Assembly (NCBI GenBank): GCA_944800085.1
Contig: CALYLO010000006.1
Coordinates: 248,001-312,000 of the forward strand
Direction: 5' to 3'
Length of the DNA: 64,000 bases
Origin: Paenibacillus melissococcoides
Lineage (GTDB): Bacteria > Bacillota > Bacilli > Paenibacillales > Paenibacillaceae
In this document: positions 8,208 to 16,389 of the stretch, piece by piece
Position numbering within the stretch: the first letter of the stretch is position 1
Layout of the letters: the number at the start of each line of letters is the position of its first letter
Made by a program: the position numbers and the translations under genes
Notes under the pieces: model-generated
What the model saw: the letters and a program-made list of their open reading frames with translations, nothing else
Databases searched by the model: none
Told to the model about the DNA's origin: nothing

Positions 8208-9122
8208 ATGTCAATCAAGTATGCCATACTGGGGCTTCTAAGCTGGAAACCCGCTACAGGATATGAGCTAAAAAAGATTTTTGAAGACTCTTCCGCGATG
8301 TATTGGTCCGGTAACAACAATCAGATCTACAAGTCCCTTGTTCAGCTCCTGGATGATGGCTTCGTGACGAACGAGGTTAAGCATCAGGAAAGCTCTCCAT
8401 CCAAGAAAATTTACAGTATTACGGAGGAAGGGCTGGCGAGATTGAAAGATTGGGTTCTTGAAGAACCGGACGTTCCCGAGCTCAAGAACACGTTCCTTAT
8501 TCAATTGGCGTGGGCGGACCAACTGAGCGACGAGGAATTGCATGAAATGCTGGATCGATATGAAAGCAGAATCAACATGCAGCTTATATACCAGCAGGAA
8601 AAAATGAAACGCGGAGTTAAGGCACCCAACCGAAACAAGCGGGAAACCTTTTTGTGGGATAAAATTGCCGAAAACCAGCTGTCCTTCTATCAGAACGAAC
8701 TGAAATGGGTGCAAGGAATTCGAAAGGAACTTGATGGCCGAAAACAAATGGAGGAGAGAACGACAATGAACTATAAAATTGTGGAGAACGGAACGAAAAA
8801 GTATATCGAATTGATCTCTAGCCCAACCCCGCTAAGCACAGAGCAGGATGCCGTGGATCTGGTTGCGTTGTGCAGAGAACATGCTATCGATTTTCTGATG
8901 CTGCATGGGGAGGCGCTGTCGGAGGACTTTTTCAACCTGAGAACCGGCGTAGCGGGAAGAATGATGCAAAAATTTATCAACTACGGTGTAAAAACGGCCG
9001 TCGTCATTCCCGATACATCGGTGAATAAAGGCAGGTTCAAGGAAATGGTCACCGAATCCAATCGCAGCAACCAGTTTGGGGTTTTTGAAACGAGAGAAGA
9101 CGCGGAAAGCTGGCTTATTTAA
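8208..9122 (+). CDS. PadR-family regulator fused to a DUF4180 domain
   Basis: 304 residues. Residues 1-85 are a PadR winged helix (MSIKYAILGLLSWKPATGYE, then KKIYSITEEGLARLKDWV). Residues 90-175 are the C-terminal dimerisation helices (Vir_C-like). Residues 185-304 form a DUF4180-type domain (PLSTEQDAVDLVALCREHAI, RTGVAGRMMQKFINYGVKTA, a closing GVFETREDAESWL). DUF4180 proteins are normally separate ~110-residue proteins. An internal ATG in front of the second domain (8766) could give a free DUF4180 product. It is probably autoregulated through the operator upstream; the effector is unknown. Confidence 0.82.
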   Translation: MSIKYAILGLLSWKPATGYELKKIFEDSSAMYWSGNNNQIYKSLVQLLDDGFVTNEVKHQESSPSKKIYSITEEGLARLKDWVLEEPDVPELKNTFLIQLAWADQLSDEELHEMLDRYESRINMQLIYQQEKMKRGVKAPNRNKRETFLWDKIAENQLSFYQNELKWVQGIRKELDGRKQMEERTTMNYKIVENGTKKYIELISSPTPLSTEQDAVDLVALCREHAIDFLMLHGEALSEDFFNLRTGVAGRMMQKFINYGVKTAVVIPDTSVNKGRFKEMVTESNRSNQFGVFETREDAESWLI

Positions 9123-9196
9123 TAAGAATTAACCGAGGGACAGGAGCTTCCGGTCCAGCCGTTCTCACACAAGGAGTTAATTAGCCCATCCAATAG

Positions 9197-9230
9197 AAAA
9201 ACACGCTCGCATGAAGGCGGCGTGTTTTTT
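9197..9230 (+). terminator. Terminator after the PadR-DUF4180 gene
   Basis: AAAAACACGC (9197-9206) pairs with GCGTGTTTTT (9220-9229), with a run of six T. The A-run on the other side also suits the convergent cyclase gene. Confidence 0.8.
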
Positions 9231-9234
9231 GCGC

Positions 9235-9972
9235 TTAGGGCAAGATCGCGAAGGAACGCACCGGAAATCCGGAGGCTTTCTCCGGTTTGGGCACAATATT
9301 AAAAATGATGGCGCCTGTGGCCGGCACTTTATCCAGATTCTTCATGAGCTCGACTTGGTAGGCGTCTTGTTCGAGCACGTAATACTCGGCTAACAGGGCA
9401 CCATTCTTTTGATAGTCAATGCTCGCGTCGGTATCGAACGTTTCATGACCGATTGCTTTGATTTTTCTTTCCTGGAATAAAAATTGAAGCGCGGTCAGCG
9501 ACCAGCCCGGTGCATGGTTGTTGCCATCCGCATCTTTGTTATTGAAGGCGTCTTTATCCGGCCAGCGCTTGCTCCAATCGGTTCGCAGCGCCACGAAGGA
9601 GCCTGCCTAGATGGTGCCGTGCTCCGCTTCAAATAGAAAAATGTCTTCTACGCTGAGCGCATAGTCATGGTTCGCTTCCGCTTCTTTGGATTTGTTGATA
9701 ACGACCAGAGGCAGGACCAACTCCTTCAAATCCAGCTCATCCAAATAACGCGTATTCCGCACAAAATGAATGGGAGCATCCAAATGCGTTCCGTACTGTC
9801 CGGCGAAGGTAAAGCTCTGCGCAAAAAATCCGTCATCATGGTTAAATAAGGTCGTGAACCGGGCATCGGCAAAAGCGGAAAAATGAGGCGAGTCCGGACC
9901 GAACGTATGCGTCAGATCGACCCATTCCTTTTCCTTTAATCGTTGCAACGCTTGAATTAATTCGTTTGCCAT
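9235..9972 (-). pseudogene. Cyclase-family protein (kynurenine-formamidase-like), interrupted by TAG
   Basis: Two stretches in the same frame, 9610-9972 and 9235-9606, are separated only by a TAG at 9607-9609. The first carries the metal-binding pattern GTHLDAPIHF and HTFGPDSPHF, the second HETFDTDASIDYQ; together they make about 245 residues, normal for the family. Members hydrolyse formamide or cyclic amide bonds. Start ATG 9972 follows GAGGTGG. Unless the stop is read through, the enzyme is lost. The first 15 codons and upstream region are repeated at 11.46-11.5 kb, so this gene belonged to a duplicated unit. Confidence 0.8.
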
Positions 9973-10016
9973 CTGACCACCTCATCTTATTTACTTATGA
10001 GTCCCTTGCACTGAAC

Positions 10017-11391
10017 CTAGCTGCTCCTTCTTGCTATGTCCTTTTCTTGTTGTTTTATATAATACTTTTGCAGCTCAAGTATGTAAATATCAAGCTGTTG
10101 GCTAATTTGAACGACTTCGTCATCCGTAAGTTTCCCTTTTTGACTGGCAATGTGGATTAATTTTTGTTTAAGTTCTTTGACTTTGGCCAACAGTGCATCA
10201 TTTAAATTTTCTAATTTGTTTATGCATTCCTTTTCATTGTCAGTATCATTCACCTTATAGAAGTACCATGCACTTTCTAGCAGATCTGATACTCCTTTTT
10301 GAATGTCGCCAACTGTAATGAAATATTCGGCTCGATGAAAATAATACTCGGCTAGCCGGGAGATGAGGTAAGGATTATTCGTGCTGATGGATTGGGGACA
10401 TATTGGGTAGGCAAGCACTTGTTCTGCTTCATCTAACCGATTGTCCCACAAATAGATTTGCATTAACTGATTGATTGCCGGAAGAGCGGCATCTCGGCTG
10501 CATGTTTTTAGAAAGGATGTAAGCATTGCCACAGCGGCATCGGTGTTCCCTTTTTTTGCACTGAGCAATGCTCCCATTAGCACTGAGTTCGTCTTGATGT
10601 GAGGGTAATCATATTGCGTATATAGGCGTAAGTAATATTCCGATTTTTCGTAGTCCTCATTATAGAAATAAGAGTCAGCCAAGATGCCAAGCGCATTTAC
10701 GTAATATAAATTGTCTGGCGCTGCTTCCCGAAGAACTTGGAGGCCGAGCTCAATGCTTTGCTGGTACAGAAATAAATTGAACGCGTGAATCGCCAATTTG
10801 TAATACAAAGTGACTCTGTCTTCGCTGGTTAAAAATTGGGCGTACTGAACGATATGCTTGCCGCTCTCGTAAACGGATCTGAGCCTGGTGAAATCGTCCC
10901 GTTCGATAAGATATACCTGAAATAACCCCCTAGCTAGAAAAGGCATAATGCCGTGATCGCGAGAGTAGTCAACAATGAGTTGGTATAGGGCGAATTGAAT
11001 CTCCTTATTTTCAACGTGGCCCGCGAAGTCATAAAGCCGTTCCACCAAGGCGTGACTATCATCACTGGGGGATTCTAAAAAAAATTCTGCCAACTTTAGT
11101 TACCAGCTCGGCAGTGCCCGAATGCTGAATCACATCCTGCAACACGAAGAGAAGGGTGTCTGCCCTTTTGTCCACGGTGATGTGCAGTTCGAGCCAAGTT
11201 TCTAGCGGGATCTGCAGTATGTCTGCAAGCGGACGGATGGTTTTATACTCCGGTCTTTTCACGTCACCGTTCTCAATTTTGGATAGGGTTTCTTTATGTA
11301 TGCCAGTCAACTCTGACAATTGCGATAATGTCATGCCTCTATTGCGTCTGTAGCATTGTATTAACTTCCCAATGGACAGTAGTTGTGCCAT
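10017..11391 (-). pseudogene. HTH-TPR peptide receptor fused to a Spo0E domain, frameshifted at an A8 tract
   Basis: Reading from 11391: an HTH of the Xre type (LSQLSELTGIHKETLSKIEN), then the protein runs out of frame in a run of eight A (plus strand 11077-11084). Compared with the sister gene at 13.5-14.8 kb there is one extra base. The second frame continues with TPR-rich sequence (VERLYDFAG onward) to about codon 390 and then a Spo0E domain (KLIHIASQKGKLTDDEVV, signature SQQLD, LELQKYY). RRNPP receptors bind secreted peptides through TPRs; Spo0E proteins dephosphorylate Spo0A~P. The downstream frame could itself make an HTH-less TPR-Spo0E protein from a TTG at 11093, but its ribosome site is poor. 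Confidence 0.75.
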
Positions 11392-11463
11392 CCGTTAAGC
11401 ACCTTCTCCCCAAATTCAATGATATGACCCATGACTGATTTTATGGTTTTAGGACAAGCTATC

Positions 11464-11735
11464 CCATCGTTGCAACGCTTGGATTAATTCGTTTGCCATC
11501 TGACCACTTCACAAGTTGTATACTTACCAACCCTTTCCCTGAACCTAGCTGCTCCTTCTAGCTACGACTTTTTCTTGTTGTGTTATATAATACTTTTGCA
11601 GCTCAAGTATGTAAATATCTAGCTGTTGGCTAACTTGAACGACTTCGTCGTCTGTAAATTTCCCTTTTTGATTGGCAACGTGGATCAATTTTTGTCGAAG
11701 TCCGTTAATTTTATGGAGAATATCATCACTGTACA
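11464..11735 (-). repeat. Duplicated segment: Spo0E C-terminal region plus start of the cyclase gene
   Basis: This stretch is highly similar to 9940-10190. It contains the same Spo0E coding end and the same spacer, then the first codons of the cyclase gene (ATG at 11499, MANELIQALQR) before diverging. It shows that a unit receptor-Spo0E-cyclase was duplicated in tandem and the upstream copy lost its cyclase. Confidence 0.75.
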
Positions 11736-11736
11736 C
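11545..11736 (-). CDS. Spo0E-like aspartyl-phosphate phosphatase
   Basis: 63 residues, typical Spo0E length, starting at GTG 11736 with GAGGTGA upstream. It shows the family pattern: an initial helix LRQKLIHVANQKG, a turn FTDDEVV, and the signature SQQLDIYILELQKYY. Spo0E-family proteins remove phosphate from Spo0A~P and delay sporulation. It lies 137 bases downstream of the small exported-peptide gene and, before the IS insertion, was downstream of an HTH-TPR receptor. That arrangement suggests peptide signalling controls sporulation phosphorelay output. Confidence 0.82.
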   Translation of the reverse strand: MYSDDILHKINGLRQKLIHVANQKGKFTDDEVVQVSQQLDIYILELQKYYITQQEKVVARRSS

Positions 11737-11851
11737 AATAGTTCGTCACCTCACATCAGCTTGGATAATGGGGCGCTTTCTTAACTATGAGTATACAATG
11801 TGTCGAACGAATCCCAATAAATACAATTACAGGAAACAAGAAGAAACGAAA

Positions 11852-11874
11852 AAGAGTACCCATCAGGTACTCTT
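11852..11874 (-). terminator. Terminator overlapping the stop of the small peptide gene
   Basis: AAGAGTACC (11852-11860) pairs with GGTACTCTT (11866-11874) around a 5-base loop. On the minus strand it ends in a T-run. It makes the peptide gene a compact, independently terminated unit. Confidence 0.8.
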
Positions 11875-11983
11875 ACCAGGGATGATAGCCGGAATCATTG
11901 CTCATTGCTGCGATCGCAGTCACACCGGTGATAATAGAGTATACAAGACCGTTACTTAGTAACTTTGTGATGAAACGCTTCAC
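11873..11983 (-). CDS. 36-residue exported propeptide, candidate quorum-sensing signal
   Basis: Starts at GTG 11983 with a strong GGAGGGG five bases upstream and ends at TAA 11875-11873. The product has a basic start (MKRFITK), a hydrophobic core (LVYSIITGVTAIAA) with an AIA signal-peptidase-like site, and a short polar tail ending SNDSGYHPW. This is the layout of Phr/NprX/PapR-type propeptides, whose C-terminal 5-10 residues are the signal. If the IS110 next to it is removed, the end of the upstream receptor gene overlaps this gene's start, as rap-phr pairs do. It is too short for routine gene calling. Expression and processing are unproven. Confidence 0.6.
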   Translation of the reverse strand: MKRFITKLLSNGLVYSIITGVTAIAAMSNDSGYHPW

Positions 11984-11997
11984 ATGAACCCCTCCAA

Positions 11998-13570
11998 TTT
12001 TCTGTGAAAATCCAAACGCACTCATGAACGATTATCGTCTTTAAAAAGATGCAGTTTTCTGAGAAATGACCATAAGATGCCCGGTCCACCTTCTTTGAAG
12101 GGGCCTTGTTTAAAATCGCTATGTTTCGTCAATGCTGTAAGGTTAGTTGATCTGCATGAGTGGTGCTTGTGGTCCACCTTCGATGTAAATTTGTTTGTTC
12201 TTCAGCATGTGGTAAGCAATGATAAGTATCTTACGTGAAATGGCAATGCAAGCTTTTTTCTTTCCTCGTCGTGAAGCAATCTTCCAGAACTTTGTTGCCA
12301 AGACCGTGTTTCGTGAGCGAGCGATTGCCCAAGACGCTTCGCATAGTGTCACTTTTGCATGAGGATTGCCTTTTACGCTTTTTGTACTTTTTTTTTGCCT
12401 GCACTCTCGTGGTTGCCGGGTGCTACGCCAGCCCAAGAGGCAAGGTGATCTGCGGATGGAAATTGCTCCATATTGGCCCCGATTTCTGCAAGGAGTGCTG
12501 CAGCTGTTCGTTCGCTAACACCTGGAATGGTCTGAAGCAGTTCGTACTCCGTCCGATAGGGCTCCAAGTGATCGTTAATTTCGGCTTCCAACCGAGCAAT
12601 GGACTTCTCTAAGTATTCGATATGCTCCCAACAATCTTTAATCAATCGAATTTGATGCGGGGTCATCGTGCCAAAAAGAGAGTCAGTAACTTCACTTTTT
12701 TTGTTCTTGATCGAACCCTTGACGCTCGCTTCAACATCTTCCGCGTCAACGTAACCTTTTTCGATTAAGCGTTGCAGCAAACTGCGCCCGGATACACCGA
12801 ATACGTCTGAGATGACACTGCCTAGCTTGACGTTACCTGCTTCAAGATACTTCTGGATTCGGTTTTTCTCCGCTGTTAGGGATCCGATTCGTTTTTTTCG
12901 AAGTCGGCAGAGGTCCCGTAGCTCCCTTAAGTCCTCGGATGGCACAAAGCTGGGCTCAATTAGACCGACTCGAAGCAGCTTCGCGATCCATTCGGCATCA
13001 CAAACATCCGTCTTGCGGCCAGGAACATTCTTAATGCGCTGCGCATTCGCCAGTACGACGGTGAAGTAGCCTTCAAGTATGTTGTAGACAGGTTTCCAGT
13101 AGATTCCCGTGCTCTCCATTGCGATGTGTGTAACGCCTTGGGACTCCAGGTACTTAAGCAGTTCGAAAAGATGTTTGGTCATCGTTCCAAAGCTTCGGAT
13201 CTCGCTGTGGGCCTCCCCCGCAGCATCTGTGGTCATCACACAAACGACGATTGTCTCTTGGTGAACGTCCATTCCAGCACAGCGTTCAAGCAATACTTCC
13301 ATCTTGGCTTCCCTCCATAACTGAAATGCATGACGGCGGATGAATTCGAGCTTGAGCATTTTTCTGTTCGCGGTTCTCTGATTGGGCATACAGAGCCAGC
13401 ACAGGTTTGTACACAGAACTCATCCTCAACAGTTTATTTGTCGGGGTTACACCACCATTAAAAAGAACGTGTTTCGCGTCATGTAGTAGCAGTATGGGAA
13501 ATAGGTCCGACCACTAAACCCTCGCTATTTTCATGCTAGGTTTGCGAACGAGAGTTCATGAATGTTTATT
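11998..13570 (-). mobile_element. IS110-family insertion sequence, copy A
   Basis: A 1573-base segment nearly identical (at least three base differences) to 22610-24182 in inverse orientation; the limits are where the two copies stop matching, with 3-4 bases of ambiguity. Short inverted sequence containing TTCATGA lies near both ends. The transposase is in the middle, with about 270 bases of non-coding left end and about 145 of right end. It sits at the junction between the receptor gene (13556-14839) and the small peptide gene, and supplies the receptor's present last codons. Confidence 0.85.
12143..13302 (-). CDS. IS110 transposase (DEDD recombinase), read with a -1 frameshift
   Basis: Start ATG 13302 with GGAGGG upstream. 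The DEDD domain shows GMDVHQETIVV, the conserved ESTGIYW and KTDVCDAEWIAKLL; the transposase_20 domain shows LLQTIPGVSERTAAALLAEIG and SWAGVAPGNHESAG. The first frame stops at 12373 just after a run of nine A (coding strand). A -1 shift there continues into KKSTKSVKGNPHAKVTLCEA and runs to 12143, restoring the normal C-terminus. Both IS copies have the same nine-A run, so either expression needs frameshifting or both derive from one defective copy. Confidence 0.8.
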
Positions 13571-14839
13571 TTCTTTAGCTCCACTGCGTACATAATACTT
13601 ACTCAGTTTTTCCAATGTAGGGATGGTCATCGGAGCGTTTTTCTGCAGATGGCAGCGTACGATCTGGTTGATGCATTCTTTTTCCATATCCGTATCATTA
13701 ATTCTCGAGAAATGCATCGCGCTTTCCAGGAAATTGGATATGCTACAGTGAAAGTCGCCAGTGGCAGCGAAATACTCCGCTCGATGAAAAAAATATTCGG
13801 CCAACTGCGAGATGATATTGGGGTTGTTCGTGCTGATGGATTGCGGACGGATTGGGTAAGCAAGCAATCGTTTGGCTTCATTTAAACAGTTGTTCGGCAA
13901 ATAGATTTTCATTAATTGATTGATTGCCGGAAGGGCATCATCCTGATTGCACGTTTCCAGAAAGGATGTAAGCTGTGCAACAGCAGTAGCGGTGTTGCCC
14001 TTTTTCGCGTTGAGCAAAGCTGCCATTAGCATCGAATTAGACTTGATGTGAGGGTAGTCATATTGAATATAGAGGCGTGAGTAATACTCCGACTTTTTGT
14101 AGTCCTCAATGCGAAAATAAGAGTCACGCAATATACCGAGCGCATTGATGTAATACCAGTTGTCCGGCGCTGCTTCCCGAAGAACTTGGAGGCCGAGCTC
14201 AATGCTTTGCCGGTACAGAAATAAATTGAACGCGTGAATCGCCAATTTGTAATACAAAGTGACTCTGTCTTCGCTGGTTAAAAATTGGGCGTACTGAACG
14301 ATATGCTTGCCGCTCTCGTAAACGGATCTGAGCCTGGTGAAGTCGTCCCGTTCGATAAGATACACCTGCAGTAATCCCCTGGCCAGAAAGGGCATGATGC
14401 CGTGATCGCGAGAATAGTCCACAATGAGTTGATACAGGGCGAATTGAATCTCCTTATTTTCCACGTTGCCCGCGAAGTCATAAAGCCGTTCCACCAAGGC
14501 GTGACTATCGTCACTGGGAGATTCTAAAAATTTTCTGCCTACTTTGGTTACCAGATCGGCAGTGCCCGAATGCTGAATCACGTCCTGCAACACGAAGAGA
14601 AGGGTGTCTGCCCTTTTGTCCACGGTGATGTGCAGTTCGACCAACGTCTCTAGCGGGATCTGCAATGTGTCTGCAAGCGGACGGATGGTCTTATATTCTG
14701 GTCTTTTCACGTCACCGTTTTCAATTTTGGAGATGGTCCCTTTATGTATGCCAGTCAGCTCTGACAATTGCGCTAATGTCATGCCTTTATTGTATCTGTG
14801 ACATTGTATTAATTCACCAATGGACAATATTTGTGCCAT
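13556..14839 (-). CDS. HTH-TPR peptide receptor (RRNPP family, NprR-like)
   Basis: 427 residues. Residues 8-62 are an Xre-type HTH (LAQLSELTGIHKGTISKIEN); from about 95 to 410 helical TPR-like repeats (VERLYDFAGNVENKEIQFAL, YYKLAIHAFNLFLYRQS, ALPAINQLMKIYL). The length and order match NprR/PlcR-type receptors that bind a short imported peptide and then regulate DNA or the sporulation phosphorelay. It is nearly identical to the frameshifted paralogue at 10.0-11.4 kb through the first ~230 residues. Its last few codons (KHS-stop) come from IS110 copy A; without the IS the frame would continue WRGSCEAFHHKVTK into the peptide gene. Confidence 0.85.
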   Translation of the reverse strand: MAQILSIGELIQCHRYNKGMTLAQLSELTGIHKGTISKIENGDVKRPEYKTIRPLADTLQIPLETLVELHITVDKRADTLLFVLQDVIQHSGTADLVTKVGRKFLESPSDDSHALVERLYDFAGNVENKEIQFALYQLIVDYSRDHGIMPFLARGLLQVYLIERDDFTRLRSVYESGKHIVQYAQFLTSEDRVTLYYKLAIHAFNLFLYRQSIELGLQVLREAAPDNWYYINALGILRDSYFRIEDYKKSEYYSRLYIQYDYPHIKSNSMLMAALLNAKKGNTATAVAQLTSFLETCNQDDALPAINQLMKIYLPNNCLNEAKRLLAYPIRPQSISTNNPNIISQLAEYFFHRAEYFAATGDFHCSISNFLESAMHFSRINDTDMEKECINQIVRCHLQKNAPMTIPTLEKLSKYYVRSGAKENKHS

Positions 14840-15017
14840 CCGATAAGCACCTTCTCCCCATATTCAATGATATATCACCTATAATTTACCATCCATCTCT
14901 TGTTTTGTAAACATGACATGACAAAATAACTATTTAATGTAAACCATTCTACAATGAGGACAGTTGGTGGATGGAAGACTGGTGACGAATGAGAGCTGAG
15001 CCGCTGTGAATCCCGCC

Positions 15018-15063
15018 AAAAAAGGCTGCCCTTCGTCATTTTTTTCTGACTTGTGGGACAGCC
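15018..15063 (-). terminator. Terminator of the aldo/keto reductase gene
   Basis: On the minus strand GGCTGTCCC pairs with GGGCAGCC (one bulge) over a long loop and is followed by six T. It lies directly downstream of the reductase stop. Confidence 0.65.
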
Positions 15064-15081
15064 CTGGAGCTCCATATGCAA

Positions 15082-16017
15082 TTATGCTTTGAAAATCTGA
15101 TCGATCCGCTCGATCTCCTCCGGAGTCAGCCGAACAGATAAGGTCTTCAGGTTGTTCAGCACCTGATCCGGCCGCTTGGCGCCCGGAATGAGTGCGTCGA
15201 TAGCGTCCCGCGTCAAATACCAGGCCAGCACGACATGGGCCACTTCGGCCTGCTTCGCTTCCGCTATCTGCCGGACTTGCTCGACTTTCTCCAGATTCGC
15301 GGCGAACGCCTCGCCCTGGAACATCGGGCTGTTGGCGCGTCCGTCCGTGAACTGCGAATCCTTCGTATATTTGCCGCCCAGCAAGCCTGACGCCAGAGGG
15401 AAATAAGGGATGAACGAAATGCCGTTCTCCGCCGCATAAGGAAGAAGATCGCGCTCTTTGTCGCGCTTGATCAGATTGTATTCGTCCTGGATGACATCGA
15501 CATAGCCGTCTTTGTTCGCTTCCCGCAATTGCTCGATGGTGAAGTTGGATACGCCGATGGCCCGAATTTTCCCCTCGTCCTTCAGCTTCTTCAGCGTGCC
15601 GACGGCCTCGTCCTTCGGCGTCTGTTCGTCCGGAAAGTGAATGTAGAACAAGTCGATGTAGTCGGTCTGAAGACGCCGCAGGCTGTTCTCTACGGCGGCG
15701 GTCAGGAAGGCGGGGGAGTTGTCGATCTCCACCTTGCCGTCCACGAACTTGTGCGCCCCTTTGGTGGCGATCACGATATCCGAACGGTTGCCCCTGTCCT
15801 TGATCACTTCGCCGATAAGCTGCTCGGAGCGCTCCGGTCCGTAGAAGAACGCCGTGTCCACAAAGTCGATGCCCTGATCGAAGGCCGTACGGACGACCTC
15901 CTTGCCTGTCTCGTCGTTCAAGCTCGGGTGAATGTTATGTCCCCCGACCGCGTTCGCGCCAAGCCCAATCGGATTAACCCATAAGTCCGTCTTGCCGATG
16001 CGTGTCTTCTGCGTCAT
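15082..16017 (-). CDS. Aldo/keto reductase (IolS/YhdN-like)
   Basis: 311 residues, complete. The AKR catalytic tetrad is visible: Asp in FVDTAFFYG (with Tyr four residues on), Lys in VIATKG, His in LFYIHFPD. The NADPH-binding end is present (IPGAKRPDQVLNNL). Such proteins reduce aldehydes or ketones with NADPH; the substrate cannot be told. The start ATG 16017 has GGAG upstream on the minus strand. It is a lone gene between the receptor locus and a decayed gene. The closest known types are B. subtilis IolS and YhdN. Confidence 0.9.
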   Translation of the reverse strand: MTQKTRIGKTDLWVNPIGLGANAVGGHNIHPSLNDETGKEVVRTAFDQGIDFVDTAFFYGPERSEQLIGEVIKDRGNRSDIVIATKGAHKFVDGKVEIDNSPAFLTAAVENSLRRLQTDYIDLFYIHFPDEQTPKDEAVGTLKKLKDEGKIRAIGVSNFTIEQLREANKDGYVDVIQDEYNLIKRDKERDLLPYAAENGISFIPYFPLASGLLGGKYTKDSQFTDGRANSPMFQGEAFAANLEKVEQVRQIAEAKQAEVAHVVLAWYLTRDAIDALIPGAKRPDQVLNNLKTLSVRLTPEEIERIDQIFKA

Positions 16018-16389
16018 TCTCCTTCACTCCTTTGTTCAATATGCCTACAGTATAGCAGTTGCGGATCGCCGCTGGCAAACGAAGGAAAAACCTATCCATG
16101 CATCATTTTTCCAAGTTCGCCATACTTGCGCCCTGTTCGCGAGCTCCCAATGATGCGAAGATAGTAACCAAGAGGCCGAGCGGGCAGCAGCTCGAACGGC
16201 GCTCCCATCTTCCGGCTATTGCTAACCTTCCTTCTACTTTCTTTACCCTGGCTTAGGGTAGCAGCTTTCCGGAAGATACCAGACTGCGTTCGTCAGGCTA
16301 TCGTCTTTCTTCCTTCTACAATAACTTGGGTGTTACTAGAGGGGCGGCTTTCCTGACGATGCAGTTCCATCGAAAAGGGGTATGACCTG
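16018..16389. other. Intergenic region, nothing recognised
   Basis: 372 bases between divergent genes. I see no RNA gene, repeat or clear operator; it presumably contains both promoters. Confidence 0.4.

Noticed and set aside
12235..12612. Plus-strand frame inside IS110 copy A (repeated on the minus strand at 23568-23945)
   Set aside because: Antisense shadow of the transposase; present in both copies only because the IS is duplicated.
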